Shown here: in pieces, positions 8,761-18,119 of the stretch
Layout of the letters: each line of letters begins with the position of its first letter
Numbering within the stretch: position 1 is the first letter of the stretch
Assembly (NCBI RefSeq): GCF_963678635.1
Contig: NC_087063.1
Span: 72,873,617-72,937,616 of the forward strand
DNA from: Symsagittifera roscoffensis
Lineage: Eukaryota > Xenacoelomorpha > Acoela > Convolutidae
DNA length: 64,000 bases
Direction: 5' to 3'
Program-made: the position numbers and the translations under genes
The notes under the pieces: generated by a model
Databases searched by the model: none
Seen by the model: only the letters and a program-made list of their open reading frames with translations
What the model was told of the DNA's origin: nothing

Positions 8761-10785
8761 CAGCGAGAGATCAGCGAAAGTGGAGACATACCTATCACCA
8801 AATTCACTGCTTTCTGCGTGGATGACTACAGAGGGTGATATAAAAATTCGTTAACAAGAAGAGAGTGTATTGATTGCAGCGTTCAAATTATTCAGAGGAA
8901 AGAGCAAATAAAAATTTCCAAAAACGAGCTGTATACATTAAAAATATTTTTTTTCCAGTTGTTGATCAATTTGTATACTTCCAGAGATTCAAGTTAATCA
9001 GAAATGTTAGCCAGCAAGTGAGGAGTATATCTTCCCGAATTAGTCTTAGTACCCAAACAACAGCCAGGAGTTTAGATGGATCTAAACAGCAGTGAATGGC
9101 CAGATGAGATTCGGACGATTGTGAAAGAGGATATTGTGAAGAAAATAATATACTACAAAAAAAACTGCAAATATCCCAGCAACTTATGTACTAGAAATGC
9201 ATGAAATAAAGGATGGAGATTTCACACATTATGAAAGTTTGTACTGTTCTCAATTTTAATTTAAGTTTTTTACAAGCTTCATTTACAGTGAGAAAAAGTC
9301 TAAAACAGTCTGTACAATAAATTGTTTCTCAAACGTCAGAAGCAACAGCAGCAGTAGACAAACCGGACAACAATAGTAACAGAGTTTGTTTATAACGAGA
9401 CAAACAGTGGTGAGAAAAGTCCTGGATGTTTTGTAACAATGCAACTTTGTAACAATGTAACAATGTAAGTAGTTTTTATTGCGCAAATGGTAGTAATTTT
9501 AATTTTACTAACTTTCTGCATTCTCAAACTTTCTTTCACTAAATTAAGTTGCGGATAAACTCCAATTTGGCTCTCAATTTTATCAGGCTTGGTTGGTTAC
9601 ATACTAGCAAACCCGGGGATATGAATAATGTGATTGATACTTCGACAAGAGTTAGTGGGACCTTCAAAAATTTTTACCCTAAATGCGAAATCGTTATGTT
9701 TGATAATAATCTAAACTTTTAAGCAAATACTTTTTATTGAGCTACCACGAACCAAAAACTAAGTACGTGACCCCCATTCTGATGTCTACACAAAACTTAG
9801 ATTATATCTCATTATATTTCAGTAAGGCGCACCGAGATTCTTTGGAAAAAACTAGACAAAATCCAAAAAAAAAAATGTTTTTCTTGACATTAACAATTTA
9901 CCAGCACACAAAACATGAAACCTTAACGTTTTTCCCTATCTTATAATATTAGGAAATCTACCCCACCCTTAAACATAGCTTGCTTTTGCTAATTTTGATT
10001 ACTCAAGAAGATGGTATCTTTGTGAAGGAAAAAACTAATTGGTTTAGCTTCAAAGAAAACTAATTACATCTTGATGTCTGTTAAATTTTCCTAAATTTGA
10101 ATGTGTTTACATTGGAAAAAAAACCAATTAATTAGTTTCGACGAGTTAATTTGAAGTCAAAGTTAGTTTTTGATTTTTTTGATCGATTTTTTTTTCTCCT
10201 GACAAAACATGTAGAAACACATGTTCAGTTTAGTTAATAAATTCTGCTCAGTTTGGGACACTAAAAATAACTTATAAACCTTTTCAGTGACCAGGTAACT
10301 CAGGTCAGTCAAGGTTTTTGTAGTCTTCTCATATTTACCAAAGTTGCATAAGCTATTTAATTTCACCAAACTACTTCAACCAATACTAATTGAGCCTGAA
10401 TAATTGGGAGGGAGGCTTGAATTTTTTTTGAATTTTACGGAAAAATTGGTTGGAAGAAGTTTGTTATCCATTTTTTTGCTCTTGATTTTAGTTTGAGATC
10501 ACTTGGTTCCACTTTTTTCAAAGTATTAATTATTTCACAAATTAAAAAAAAAACCAAGTTCAATTTTGTCCACTGATAATTGCATAAAAAAGGCATCTGA
10601 AGTCTCCCTGAGTGTGAGAAATCATGAGCTGAACCAGTGTTTTTTTTTCAGGGCAATCAGTGTCCATTCGGGGCTCAAATGCTTTCAAATTTGTGAAAAA
10701 ACAAATGAGGGTGCTGGGGATAACTGCCATTTCATTTGCTGATTAAGTTTTCATTTGCCTTAAAATTTTATCAATTAATTTGTAA
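8761..10785. other. Gene-poor AT-rich stretch
   Basis: No convincing gene. Open frames of 60-75 codons occur by chance on both strands but lack any recognisable domain and are dominated by K, N, F and L. A CAG-rich patch lies near 9340. Homopolymer A and T runs are frequent. Confidence 0.45.
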
Positions 10786-11237
10786 CCAACTCATGGTAGT
10801 TAACAACTCCTGTTATCAGCGCTGTCTCTGCTGACTTGTGCAGTTCAAACAGCCGCTGCTGCTGCTGCTCTTGGTGATGTTGAAGCTGTCAATGAAAACA
10901 AAAGCATCAGCCTTCAAAAAAGTGAGCTGCTTTATTGGTGCTCTCGAAAAGGAAGCTCACCAGCGAATGAAAATCACTCAAATGAATGTGTGCAATTTTT
11001 GCGGGACAAAAAAAATCAAACTCAAAAAGCCAAGAAAGGCCATGTCCGAGAGAGTCCTAAAAGAATAAGTTCAGCGCTGACTTAGGTAAAGCTAAAATTA
11101 GAGCCCCAGTAGACTCTAGTGTTATAGCACCGGACGAATGGGTTGACCTTAAGGCAAACTCCGACATAATACCGCTGATTAGCTTGGGACTAGAATATGG
11201 TTGTTTTTGAAAGGGTTAAAAAATACAGGCAGTATCT

Positions 11238-11450
11238 GTGGCTTTTGCATTATATGGAAATGGTTTTGCCTTGCAACACGCCATAAAAGCTTTTGTGAAA
11301 CTTTTATCTCAAGTTCATGGACCTTCCTTTAACATTAGAAATCCAGACGGTTATAAAGGCTCTGAATTTTGTTTTTTGTCTGAACAAAATCTTAAGCATA
11401 GTATCAACCTACTTTTGACCGATGGCGAAAAAGTGTACCCATCATCCTAA
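11238..11450 (+). pseudogene. Unrecognised ORF in M1
   Basis: This 70-codon plus-strand frame includes ALYGNGFALQHAIKAFVKLL and a polar C-terminal part. It follows, after a frame change at about 11210, the open stretch with DEWVDLKANSDIIPLISLGL. The two together look like one interrupted protein of over 110 residues. No homologous stretch is kept in the 27800 and 30150 copies, which have other parts of M1. Family unknown. Confidence 0.35.
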
Positions 11451-12375
11451 CACTGCTGAAAGTGCAACCTAAGCCCAGGATAAATTTGATATCCCCATGC
11501 GTTTTAAATCAATTGGAAGTTTTGAACAACTCACCGATTTGCTGGTACTTGAGTTCAAGTACCAAAAAGGAGAGTTACTGCCTGATGTATAGATGTGTTT
11601 ATCAAAACGAACGAATGATAGTAGCTCTGATTTTGAGATATTTGCCAAGAAACTGCTTCTCTTGTATGAGCCTGCGTAGCATCGCAATGTACTTAAAACC
11701 CATTTCTCGGTTTCATCTGAGATATTAAACAGTATGAGTATTGCTCAATTCATCAATATTATAGAAACTACTTTCACTTGAAGCTTGTGGACATTCAGTG
11801 GCTATAATTGAATAGGAAAATTCACAACCGTTTTTTTTCGGACATCACTGCTCATAGCGATGCATTTGGAAATTTCTCGATCAGTTGTTTCATTTTGCAA
11901 GAAAAAAAGCAGCGCTTTTCTCCCTTCTGAGAATGTCAAGAATTATTGGAAACAGAAAATACATCAATGTTCTGGATTTGCTGTACAAAGTTTAACAGTT
12001 ATCACAAAAACTTTTTGAACATTGTCACTTTTTGGAAAATAATTTAGATGGGCACAGAAAAATGAAACTTTGCGGGCAGAACTTTGGACGTAATTTCCAG
12101 AATTATGATTTTCACCATTTTTGTCTAGCAGTTTTAAAAAGCTAATTTTCACTGACCTGCGAAAATTTGTTCAAAAAAATTGTGTATAATCTATACGAGG
12201 AGAAAAAATTTCTCTTGAACAAATAGTTTGCAAACAAGACTGTGAAGCATAACGGTGTGATACAAAAATTTCCAGCCTTTTTCACACATGACCAAAAGAG
12301 AAAAGTCAACATAGATTGTTAACGAAAAAAATTTTTTGAGATAATTTTTTTTGTCGGCGAAAACACTATAGCCCA

Positions 12376-12614
12376 AAACATCAAAAGCTGCGCTGAAGAT
12401 ACGGAATCAATTGCAATATTGCGACACCTTAACCTCTGGCTTGTTTTTCAAAATTGAAAACTGTCGAATCGCATCCGATTCTCATTACCTGCAAACTGTA
12501 GTTTCGATTGAAAAGCTTCGTTATCAGCTTTTGACGACAAGCACTAGGGTTCTAATAGCGAATGACAATAATGAAAAAGATGACAACGCCGTCGCTGTAA
12601 AATCGGAAGGATGA
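12376..12614 (+). pseudogene. Unrecognised ORF in M2 (copy I)
   Basis: An open plus-strand frame contains SDSHYLQTVVSIEKLRYQLL and ends NDNNEKDDNAVAVKSEG before a TGA. The same frame, interrupted by stops, occurs at about 26960-27175 and 29280-29500, so three related copies exist. The pattern (hydrophobic helix, then acidic tail) is protein-like. I do not know the family; it is probably an accessory or structural gene of the repeated element. Confidence 0.4.
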
Positions 12615-12794
12615 AAAAAATTTGGAAAAATTGATGCTTTTTTGAAGACTTCATCAGCCAGCTAGTTGTATCTCTAAAGCTCAAACGTTACGCTTATATC
12701 AGACATCAGACATCTAAAAATGGTCGAGAATTTTATGCTGGATCGTACCGCATCTGTTTTCTATAGTTTCTTTTTCAAAGCCCACATCAAAACA

Positions 12795-13656
12795 TGTGAC
12801 ATTCGACCAGAATGGATCAAAATGCAATCTCTGCAGTCTCGGAGTTTTTAGCAGCGGACCTTCCGAATTGACGGTTTTGAGCGATTAAGAACGTTATTCG
12901 AACGATTGGACAAATCGTGAAGGCTGAAGGATTCGGAAATATCTAAATTTTAAATTTTCGAAGTGATGACGAAACGATTCTCAGAAACGTCAGAAACGGC
13001 CATTTTGGCAAGAAAGTCGAAGAAAAACACAACAACATTAGTTGCGATAGCGAGAACCACGGAAATTGTCGCTACAATAGTTGCAAGGCAGTTGCTAACA
13101 ACAGTGAGGGGTGGAAACCAGCCTTCCGGGATAGAGAGAAATCAAGCTTAACGCGCTTGATTCAGTGGATTCGAGAATCCGGAAGGGTTTCGGGACTGAA
13201 AATTTTATTATCCTGTATCAACTTTTAGCTTCCCTGTTATGTCCTGATTTGAATTTAATTAACATCTGAATTCATTTTGCTAGGATGAGAAGCTAGGAGT
13301 TGGGGGAAAGGGTTGATCCATCTTCGATGGCGATGATGATTTTTATCTACTGAACAAAAACAATAATAATTTAATAAGTAGTAGTAGCCCTGTTTTTAGG
13401 ATTGACCTCGTGATCTGGGGATACTGAGACCCAGCCATGAGCTCACTAATTTTGCATGTAATTAAGTTAATTTGAGTGTTTTGACCGAAGCCGAAAGCAG
13501 TAACGATTTTGTCGACCCGATGTTAGAAAGACCACCGAATGTACTGGCTTGGTAGAGACGGTTAAAAGCATGTAAGACTCATTTTAGACGTTAGCCAGTC
13601 ATCTTAGGACTTAGTTTTATTTTCCGTCGATATGTATCTTCCGGGCGAATGTTACA
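12795..13656 (+). repeat. Family B 5' LTR
   Basis: This 862 bp LTR begins TGTGAC and ends GTTACA, near-inverted termini typical of LTRs. It matches 25239-26163 with roughly 30 differences by hand count (about 3%), plus a ~63 bp segment absent here (present at about 25512-25575). The absent piece is bounded by short ATTGTG-like repeats, suggesting a microhomology deletion in this copy. The LTR contains a nested hairpin (13122-13187) that reappears in the leader. Confidence 0.9.
13122..13187 (+). promoter_or_regulatory. Nested hairpin in 5' LTR (motif R1)
   Basis: Outer arms CCTTCCGG (13122-13129) and CCGGAAGG (13179-13186) can pair, and inside them ATCAAGC (13141-13147) pairs perfectly with GCTTGAT (13155-13161) around the loop TTAACGC. 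The 3' LTR repeats this at 25629-25694. A diverged version at 14893-14959 keeps both stems with changed bases. The role is unknown; RNA packaging, translation control or protein binding are all possible. Confidence 0.6.
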
Positions 13657-13668
13657 TAGATGTTTTTA

Positions 13669-13686
13669 TGGCGCTCCTGGGTGTTA
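13669..13686 (+). other. Candidate primer-binding site of family B
   Basis: TGGCGCTCCTGGGTGTTA lies 12 bp after the 5' LTR end. Primer-binding sites begin TGG because they pair with the CCA end of a tRNA, and this position is right for one. Which tRNA would prime cannot be told from the window. Confidence 0.45.
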
Positions 13687-13722
13687 TTCTTTTTTAACAT
13701 CATGACCGGCAGAACCGTTAAC

Positions 13723-13748
13723 GAGCACTCCGCGCCGAGCGGATGCTC
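13723..13748 (+). promoter_or_regulatory. Stable hairpin near the start of the leader
   Basis: GAGCACTCCGC (13723-13733) pairs with GCGGATGCTC (13739-13748) except for one bulged base, around a 5-base loop GCCGA. It is the most GC-rich hairpin in the leader and lies just downstream of the primer-binding-like site, where retroelements often place dimerisation or packaging stems. Confidence 0.5.
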
Positions 13749-14418
13749 ACATTAACGCCCTTAATAGGCCTAAACCGCCGGGGTGGAAGGGTAGTTGGGA
13801 ACGCGGAAGCCTTCCGGATTACCGTGAATAGTTTTTTAACCTAGTTAAGACCGAAAATTCACGAACCAGGAAGGGTGGGGGGATTGGCCGTCCCCTCGTC
13901 CCCTGACTGGTTTGTGACCAAAAACACTTAAAGATATATATAAAACCAAACAAAAAGTAGTATAGTACCCAAGAAAAACAAAAAACATAAAAAATAACCG
14001 AAAAAACCGAAAACAGTAAAAAAGTAAAAAATCAGTAAAAATCATCCCCCCAGACTAGATGTGATCCAACCCCCGTTTGTTGTTGATAGATATACTGTTG
14101 TTACAGGCATTTATATCACTCAGGATCGTTACGATCAATTTTGTGGCCCGTTTGTGAGGCTTGTACTGTAGGGTTATTTGAGCATTTAAGCACGTTAATG
14201 ATAAATTGCGCTCAATCCGGAAGGGTCAGCTGATTTGCGCTCAATTCGGAAGGGTCTTGGAAGAAGACCGATCCGGCAAGCAGTACAAGGAGCAACAGGA
14301 AGGGGCTTAACGACAACAACAATCGACTGTTGGGTATCGTTAACAATTTTTGTATCCCTTTTGGTACAAAAAGTAAGATATTAATCTGTGGGGGGCTCGA
14401 CAGTGCTGCACTGTAGTG

Positions 14419-14487
14419 ACCCTTCACCGAACTGCGAATATCCGAGTTAAGCACCTTAATTCGGATATTAAACAAACCCGGAGGGGT
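14419..14487 (+). promoter_or_regulatory. Nested hairpin R3 with 15-bp stem
   Basis: AATATCCGAGTTAAG (14437-14451) and CTTAATTCGGATATT (14455-14469) pair over 15 positions with one G-T pair around the loop CAC. Outside it ACCCTTC (14419-14425) pairs with GAGGGGT (14481-14487). It has the same outer ends as the other leader hairpins but an unrelated, longer inner stem. Confidence 0.6.
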
Positions 14488-14892
14488 ATAGTATTACTAA
14501 TATTTTTACTTATATTGCTTATATTAATATTCCTATATTTTCAGTGAAAAACAGAAAAAACAGACCGGTTTTCAGGGTCAAAATAGCGATATTTTGATCC
14601 CCCCACAAATCGCGATTTTTAATATATCGATATTTTTTGAAACGGAAAAGAGCGCTAAATTAGTGTGTTATATCGTAATTGCACTACTATAATAGGTAGA
14701 ACCGGTTAACTTTAGTTCGGAAGTGGTTGGAACTGTTTTGGTACCAAAAACCAAATTTTCCCGATTTTTGGTAGTACGAAACACTATAAAATCAGAAATA
14801 TTTTTGAAATTTTTGAATCAGAACATTAAAAATAGTTGTTTGGACAACGTCCACTAGTGAATCTACAATTTTTAAAACCCGCTACCCGAAAG

Positions 14893-14959
14893 CCTTCCGT
14901 GTTGCAGAGAAATTGAACTTAACGAGTTTGATTTGGTGGATTCATCAATCCGGAGGGGT
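14893..14959 (+). promoter_or_regulatory. Nested hairpin R2 in leader
   Basis: This is a diverged copy of the LTR hairpin. CCTTCCG (14893-14899) faces CCGGAGGGG near 14950-14958, and inner arms ATTGAAC (14912-14918) and GTTTGAT (14926-14932) pair with G-T wobbles around TTAACGA. Both inner arms changed relative to R1 (ATCAAGC/GCTTGAT) while pairing is kept, which argues that the structure matters. Confidence 0.55.
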
Positions 14960-15560
14960 ACAGGTAGCATAGTTTTTCGCAAAATTTTTCAACTAAAGCG
15001 TTTTAAATCGGGTCATTTGCGTTGAACTAGAAGATAATAGGCCTTCTGATCTCGGATCAATAACTTTTAGGTCGAAAGGAACAGAATTGCGAAAAAAGTT
15101 AGGCGGAACCTATAAGAGAGAAAATTTTTGAGTTGGGAAGAAAGACGTTTTGGCTAATAACTTTTCGACGACTGGACAAATCCAGTTGATCTTGGTACCA
15201 TTAGATCAGAAATTAGCTAAACTTACTAATAGGAAGAATAATTACTCCAAAAAGCAAGCGCGAAAAATTTTTGAGATTGTTTTTAGCAAATTCCTCAGTT
15301 TGGAAGGGTACACCCTTCACGTTTTATAAATTTTTTTTTTGGAAAGCCCTTAAACCCCTAACAATAGGTGATAGCGATTGAATTAAGCAACTTAAGACAG
15401 TTCTAGACAAAAAGGGAGGGCTAAAGGCAAAAGAAGACCTTAATAGAGCCGAAATTAGGCAAGTGATAAGACCCTTCGCCGTTAGTGTGAATTGTCAAAT
15501 AAGAGGCTTAACTTCAATCCGGAGGGGTCTAGGAAAGGATCATATACCCTTCTCAGTTAA

Positions 15561-16349
15561 TTCGAACAGCATAATAGCATCGCAGAACGTATCCGTTCTT
15601 CCATCCATCGTGGGAGCAAAGTCTTGAGTGACACTGAGATGAAATATGGTGCACCAGAAGCAGAAATGTTTGCAGTAGTCACGTTCGTGGAAAAGTACCG
15701 TGCATACTTGGAGAGCGCTCCCTTCAAGTTACGCGTGGACAACAGAGCGTTATCCTGGTTGAAGACCTACTCGATGGATCAGAGTTTTATTGGTAGATGG
15801 ATAGTAAGATTGGATGGCTACCATATGATAATCGAGCACAGGATGCGTGACAAACACCAGAATGCTGACCGCCTCAGTAAGAAAACTGAGTTCTATGAAA
15901 GATTGGAGCAAAGGCAAGCCAATCAAGCAGAAATAAAGGAGGGTTTCTCGTTTCTGGATAAAGAAACTTATGAAGCGCTTTCCTTAACGAGATGGTTAGA
16001 TAAGTCTGGACATCCAATTCCAGGGCATCCAGAGTTAACTGTCGAGAAAGCAGCCGAGATAAAAATCCTATCCAAAAGGGACCCGGTGCCCTTGGATCTG
16101 TTGCTGCGCTCAAACCTGGTCCAGCAGGAACTCTCTCGCATGAACATAAACAGCCTTTCATTACTGGACAAAACGGTGCAGGTCACACCGCAGGTGATGC
16201 GGATGCTGGGTGGATTGTTAGAGAGAGAAGTGACCAGAGATGACCCCGAGTGGGCAGCAGCCATGGCTTCACTGACAGTCAGCGAGAAGGTGAAGATCAT
16301 GCCATCAATACGACAACATAAAGACAACGAGAGGGTTGTAGGTCAATAG
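15561..16349 (+). pseudogene. pol: Pol fragment: RNase H domain (N-terminus deleted) and start of spacer
   Basis: The frame is open from 15561, directly after a stop in the leader. It contains the late part of a Ty3/gypsy RNase H: GSKVLSDTEMKYGAPEAEMF with the conserved E, KLRVDNRALSWLKTY with a conserved D, IVRLDGYHMIIEHRMRD, and KHQNADRLSK with the last D. The first catalytic Asp and all of reverse transcriptase are missing, consistent with an internal deletion whose junction is near 15550. After RNase H the frame continues about 150 codons into a spacer with helical, charged segments (LLLRSNLVQQELSRMNI). It ends at TAG 16347, after a probable one-base insertion near 16335; reading continues in another frame. 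Confidence 0.8.
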
Positions 16350-17059
16350 TCCAGCAACTGGTGTCCTCAATACCCCAAGAGGTCTTAGTGAGTACTTCAT
16401 ACGGCTGGAAAGAGCAGGGTAATGATACGCGAACGAAAACCGTTACCTTTGAGGACCAAGATGGAGAAGCTGAGAAAGTGGAACGAGAACTAGAGCAAGA
16501 TTAGTTGTCCGGGGAGACAAATGGTAAGTTAAACCGGCGAGTTCGAGATCAACATCCGGGACAAGGAAGTATGTCCGGGGAGTCCGGGATAGATGAAAAA
16601 GTCCAGGGCGAGAAACAGGACCTAAGGAACAAAGTTTTGTCCCGGGAGTTTAGGTGGATGCGGAGAAGGTACGGACCTGATCTGAAGGAAGGTGCAGACT
16701 CCATCACAGACTCTTCAATGGATGACAGTTCCAGGAATTCAAGTATGGACACATACTCAGACAGGAACTCGAGCTCGGGATCAGAACTGTCAGAACTAGC
16801 GATACACACATTGCTAGTGGAGACTCGCGCAAGGGATCTGGGTAGAGAAGTGTACCAAGACCCTGACAGTGATCGCTACCTCATACCAAGCGAAAGGATC
16901 TTTGACAACGCAGCGGATGATTTGGAAACGATAGCAGAATCGAAGCGGTCGATGAGTCTGTTGCCACAGAAACAGGTAGTCAGGACTGATCTTCAACCGT
17001 TTAAACAAGAAACACAACCGGTGCGTAAAGATGGAGGAGGACACACACCAGCCCAATGA
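16337..17059 (+). pseudogene. RNase H-integrase spacer region, frame-shifted, one in-frame TAG
   Basis: This frame continues the spacer (SIVQQLVSSIPQEVLVST) from the previous segment, crosses a TAG at 16502-16504 and runs on to 17059. The second half is acidic and serine-rich (SITDSSMDDSSRNSSMDTYS), then becomes a charged region with basic patches (SREFRWMRRRYGPD). It contains GTCCGGGGAG twice at 16508 and 16573, also found at the 3' purine tract. In most Ty3/gypsy elements RNase H and integrase are much closer; here about 580 codons separate RNase H from the integrase zinc finger. No known domain recognised. Confidence 0.55.
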
Positions 17060-18119
17060 GATGAATTGTCAAATGAGGGCCATGAAGACATACTTGAAGG
17101 CGAGACACAGACTCTCGGACCTACTAAGGGCGCAAAGAAATGACCGCATGACAAGTAACCTGAAAAGGTGGATAGAAAATGGTGCACCAGACAAAGGTGA
17201 CCTAGAAAAAGACAGTTATAGGATCCCGAGACAATACTTCATGCAGAAGGAGGGGAGATTATATCTGATCAAGGACGGGATCGTGGCTTACAGGAGAAGA
17301 GAAGAAGACAGAGTCTTATACAAGTATAACGCGATAGTGTTGCCGCAACTCTATCAGACAGAACTATAGTTCAGGTCGCATAATCAGATGGGCCATCAAG
17401 GGATCGACAAAGTGTATCAGAGGATCCTGAAGCGCTTTGAGTGGCCTGGAATGAAAAAGGCATGTGAGAAATGGGTAACAGCGTGCCTGTCATGCCAACA
17501 GGTCAAGGATCCAAGGAAATTGCGATTTCCTTTACAATTGATTGAGTCGTCTGAATTCAACGAGGTGGTGCAAATAGATCAACAGAAGATATGCATGACA
17601 GACAGCGGTTATAACCAAGTGTTGGTCATGATAGATCATTTTACGAAGTATGCTGAGGCCGTGCCCTGCATAACTGCCTCGGCGGAGGAGACATGCGACC
17701 ACCTGATCAATACGTGGATAGCGAGACATGGTTGTCCGATGACGTTTCAATCGGACAATGGAACAGCCTTCGTAGGAGAGCTTACGAAAGAGCTTATGAG
17801 ACGCTCACAGGTTGCTCAAGCTCAATTCACGACATACCACCCTCAGACGAATGGCTTAGTGGAGAGACAAAATAGAACGTTAGTGTCGATGCTGAGGGTA
17901 TATTGTTCCAGGTACATGACCGGTTGGGACAGATATCTTCCACAGGTGATGGGAGCCTATAATAGCACGCAACACTCCACAACCGGAGTGAGTCCACACA
18001 TGATGCTAACTGGACACGAGAAGTCTTTACCCTTAACCTTCTTCTTTCAAGAGTATGAGGGAAAGAAAACGTCTCCGCAGGTTTACGTAAGGGATTTGAT
18101 CAGACGTCAAAGGAGTTGA
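17031..18119 (+). pseudogene. pol: Integrase: HHCC zinc finger and DD35E core
   Basis: The segments 17031-17369 and 17388-18119 are in one frame, separated only by TAG at 17367-17369. The N-terminal part is the usual pre-integrase stretch (RIPRQYFMQKEGRLYLIKDG). The zinc-binding finger has His codons at 17379 and 17394 and Cys codons at 17484 and 17493 (TACLSC). The catalytic core has D at 17577 (VVQIDQQKI), D at 17754 (FQSDNGTAFVGEL) and E at 17862 (TNGLVERQNRTL), with 35 residues between the last two. This is a typical retroviral/Ty3 integrase that inserts cDNA into the host chromosome. The single stop and a frameshift at about 18110 make it inactive as it stands. Confidence 0.93.

Larger units (their letters stand above)
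10786..12794 (+). repeat. Coding-type repeat unit M, copy I (M1 module plus part of M2)
   Basis: This region matches two further units at 26228-28529 and 28530-30720. The M1 module (10786-12160) begins with CAACTCATGGTAGTTAACAACTCC, found again at 27820. It contains open pieces such as KIRAPVDSSVIAPDEWVDLK (11090-11150), the frame at 11238-11450, and one around 11730-11900. The M2 part (12340-12794) holds a clean 67-codon frame. The middle of M2 is missing in this copy. Family B is inserted at its right end (12795). I do not recognise the encoded proteins; differences between copies are partly silent, so the ancestor was probably a protein-coding transposable element. Confidence 0.55.
13657..15550 (+). 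other. Long structured leader of family B without ORFs
   Basis: About 1.9 kb between the LTR and the RNase H remnant has no ORF of note on the plus strand. It contains many copies of TCCGGA(A/G)GGGT or close variants (about 14217, 14246, 14478, 14948, 15297, 15518), several preceded by a complementary ACCCTTC or CCTTCC and an internal stem. It also has a direct repeat of TTGCGCTCAATYCGGAAGGGTC at 14206 and 14235. It ends abruptly where coding sequence begins inside RNase H, so the original leader may have ended earlier and the junction is a deletion. Confidence 0.6.

Noticed and set aside
10838-11068. Signal-peptide-like start (LLLLLLVMLKL) of a 76-codon ORF
   Set aside because: The leucine run comes from a CTG repeat; the related unit at 27880 has a shorter repeat and no such ORF.
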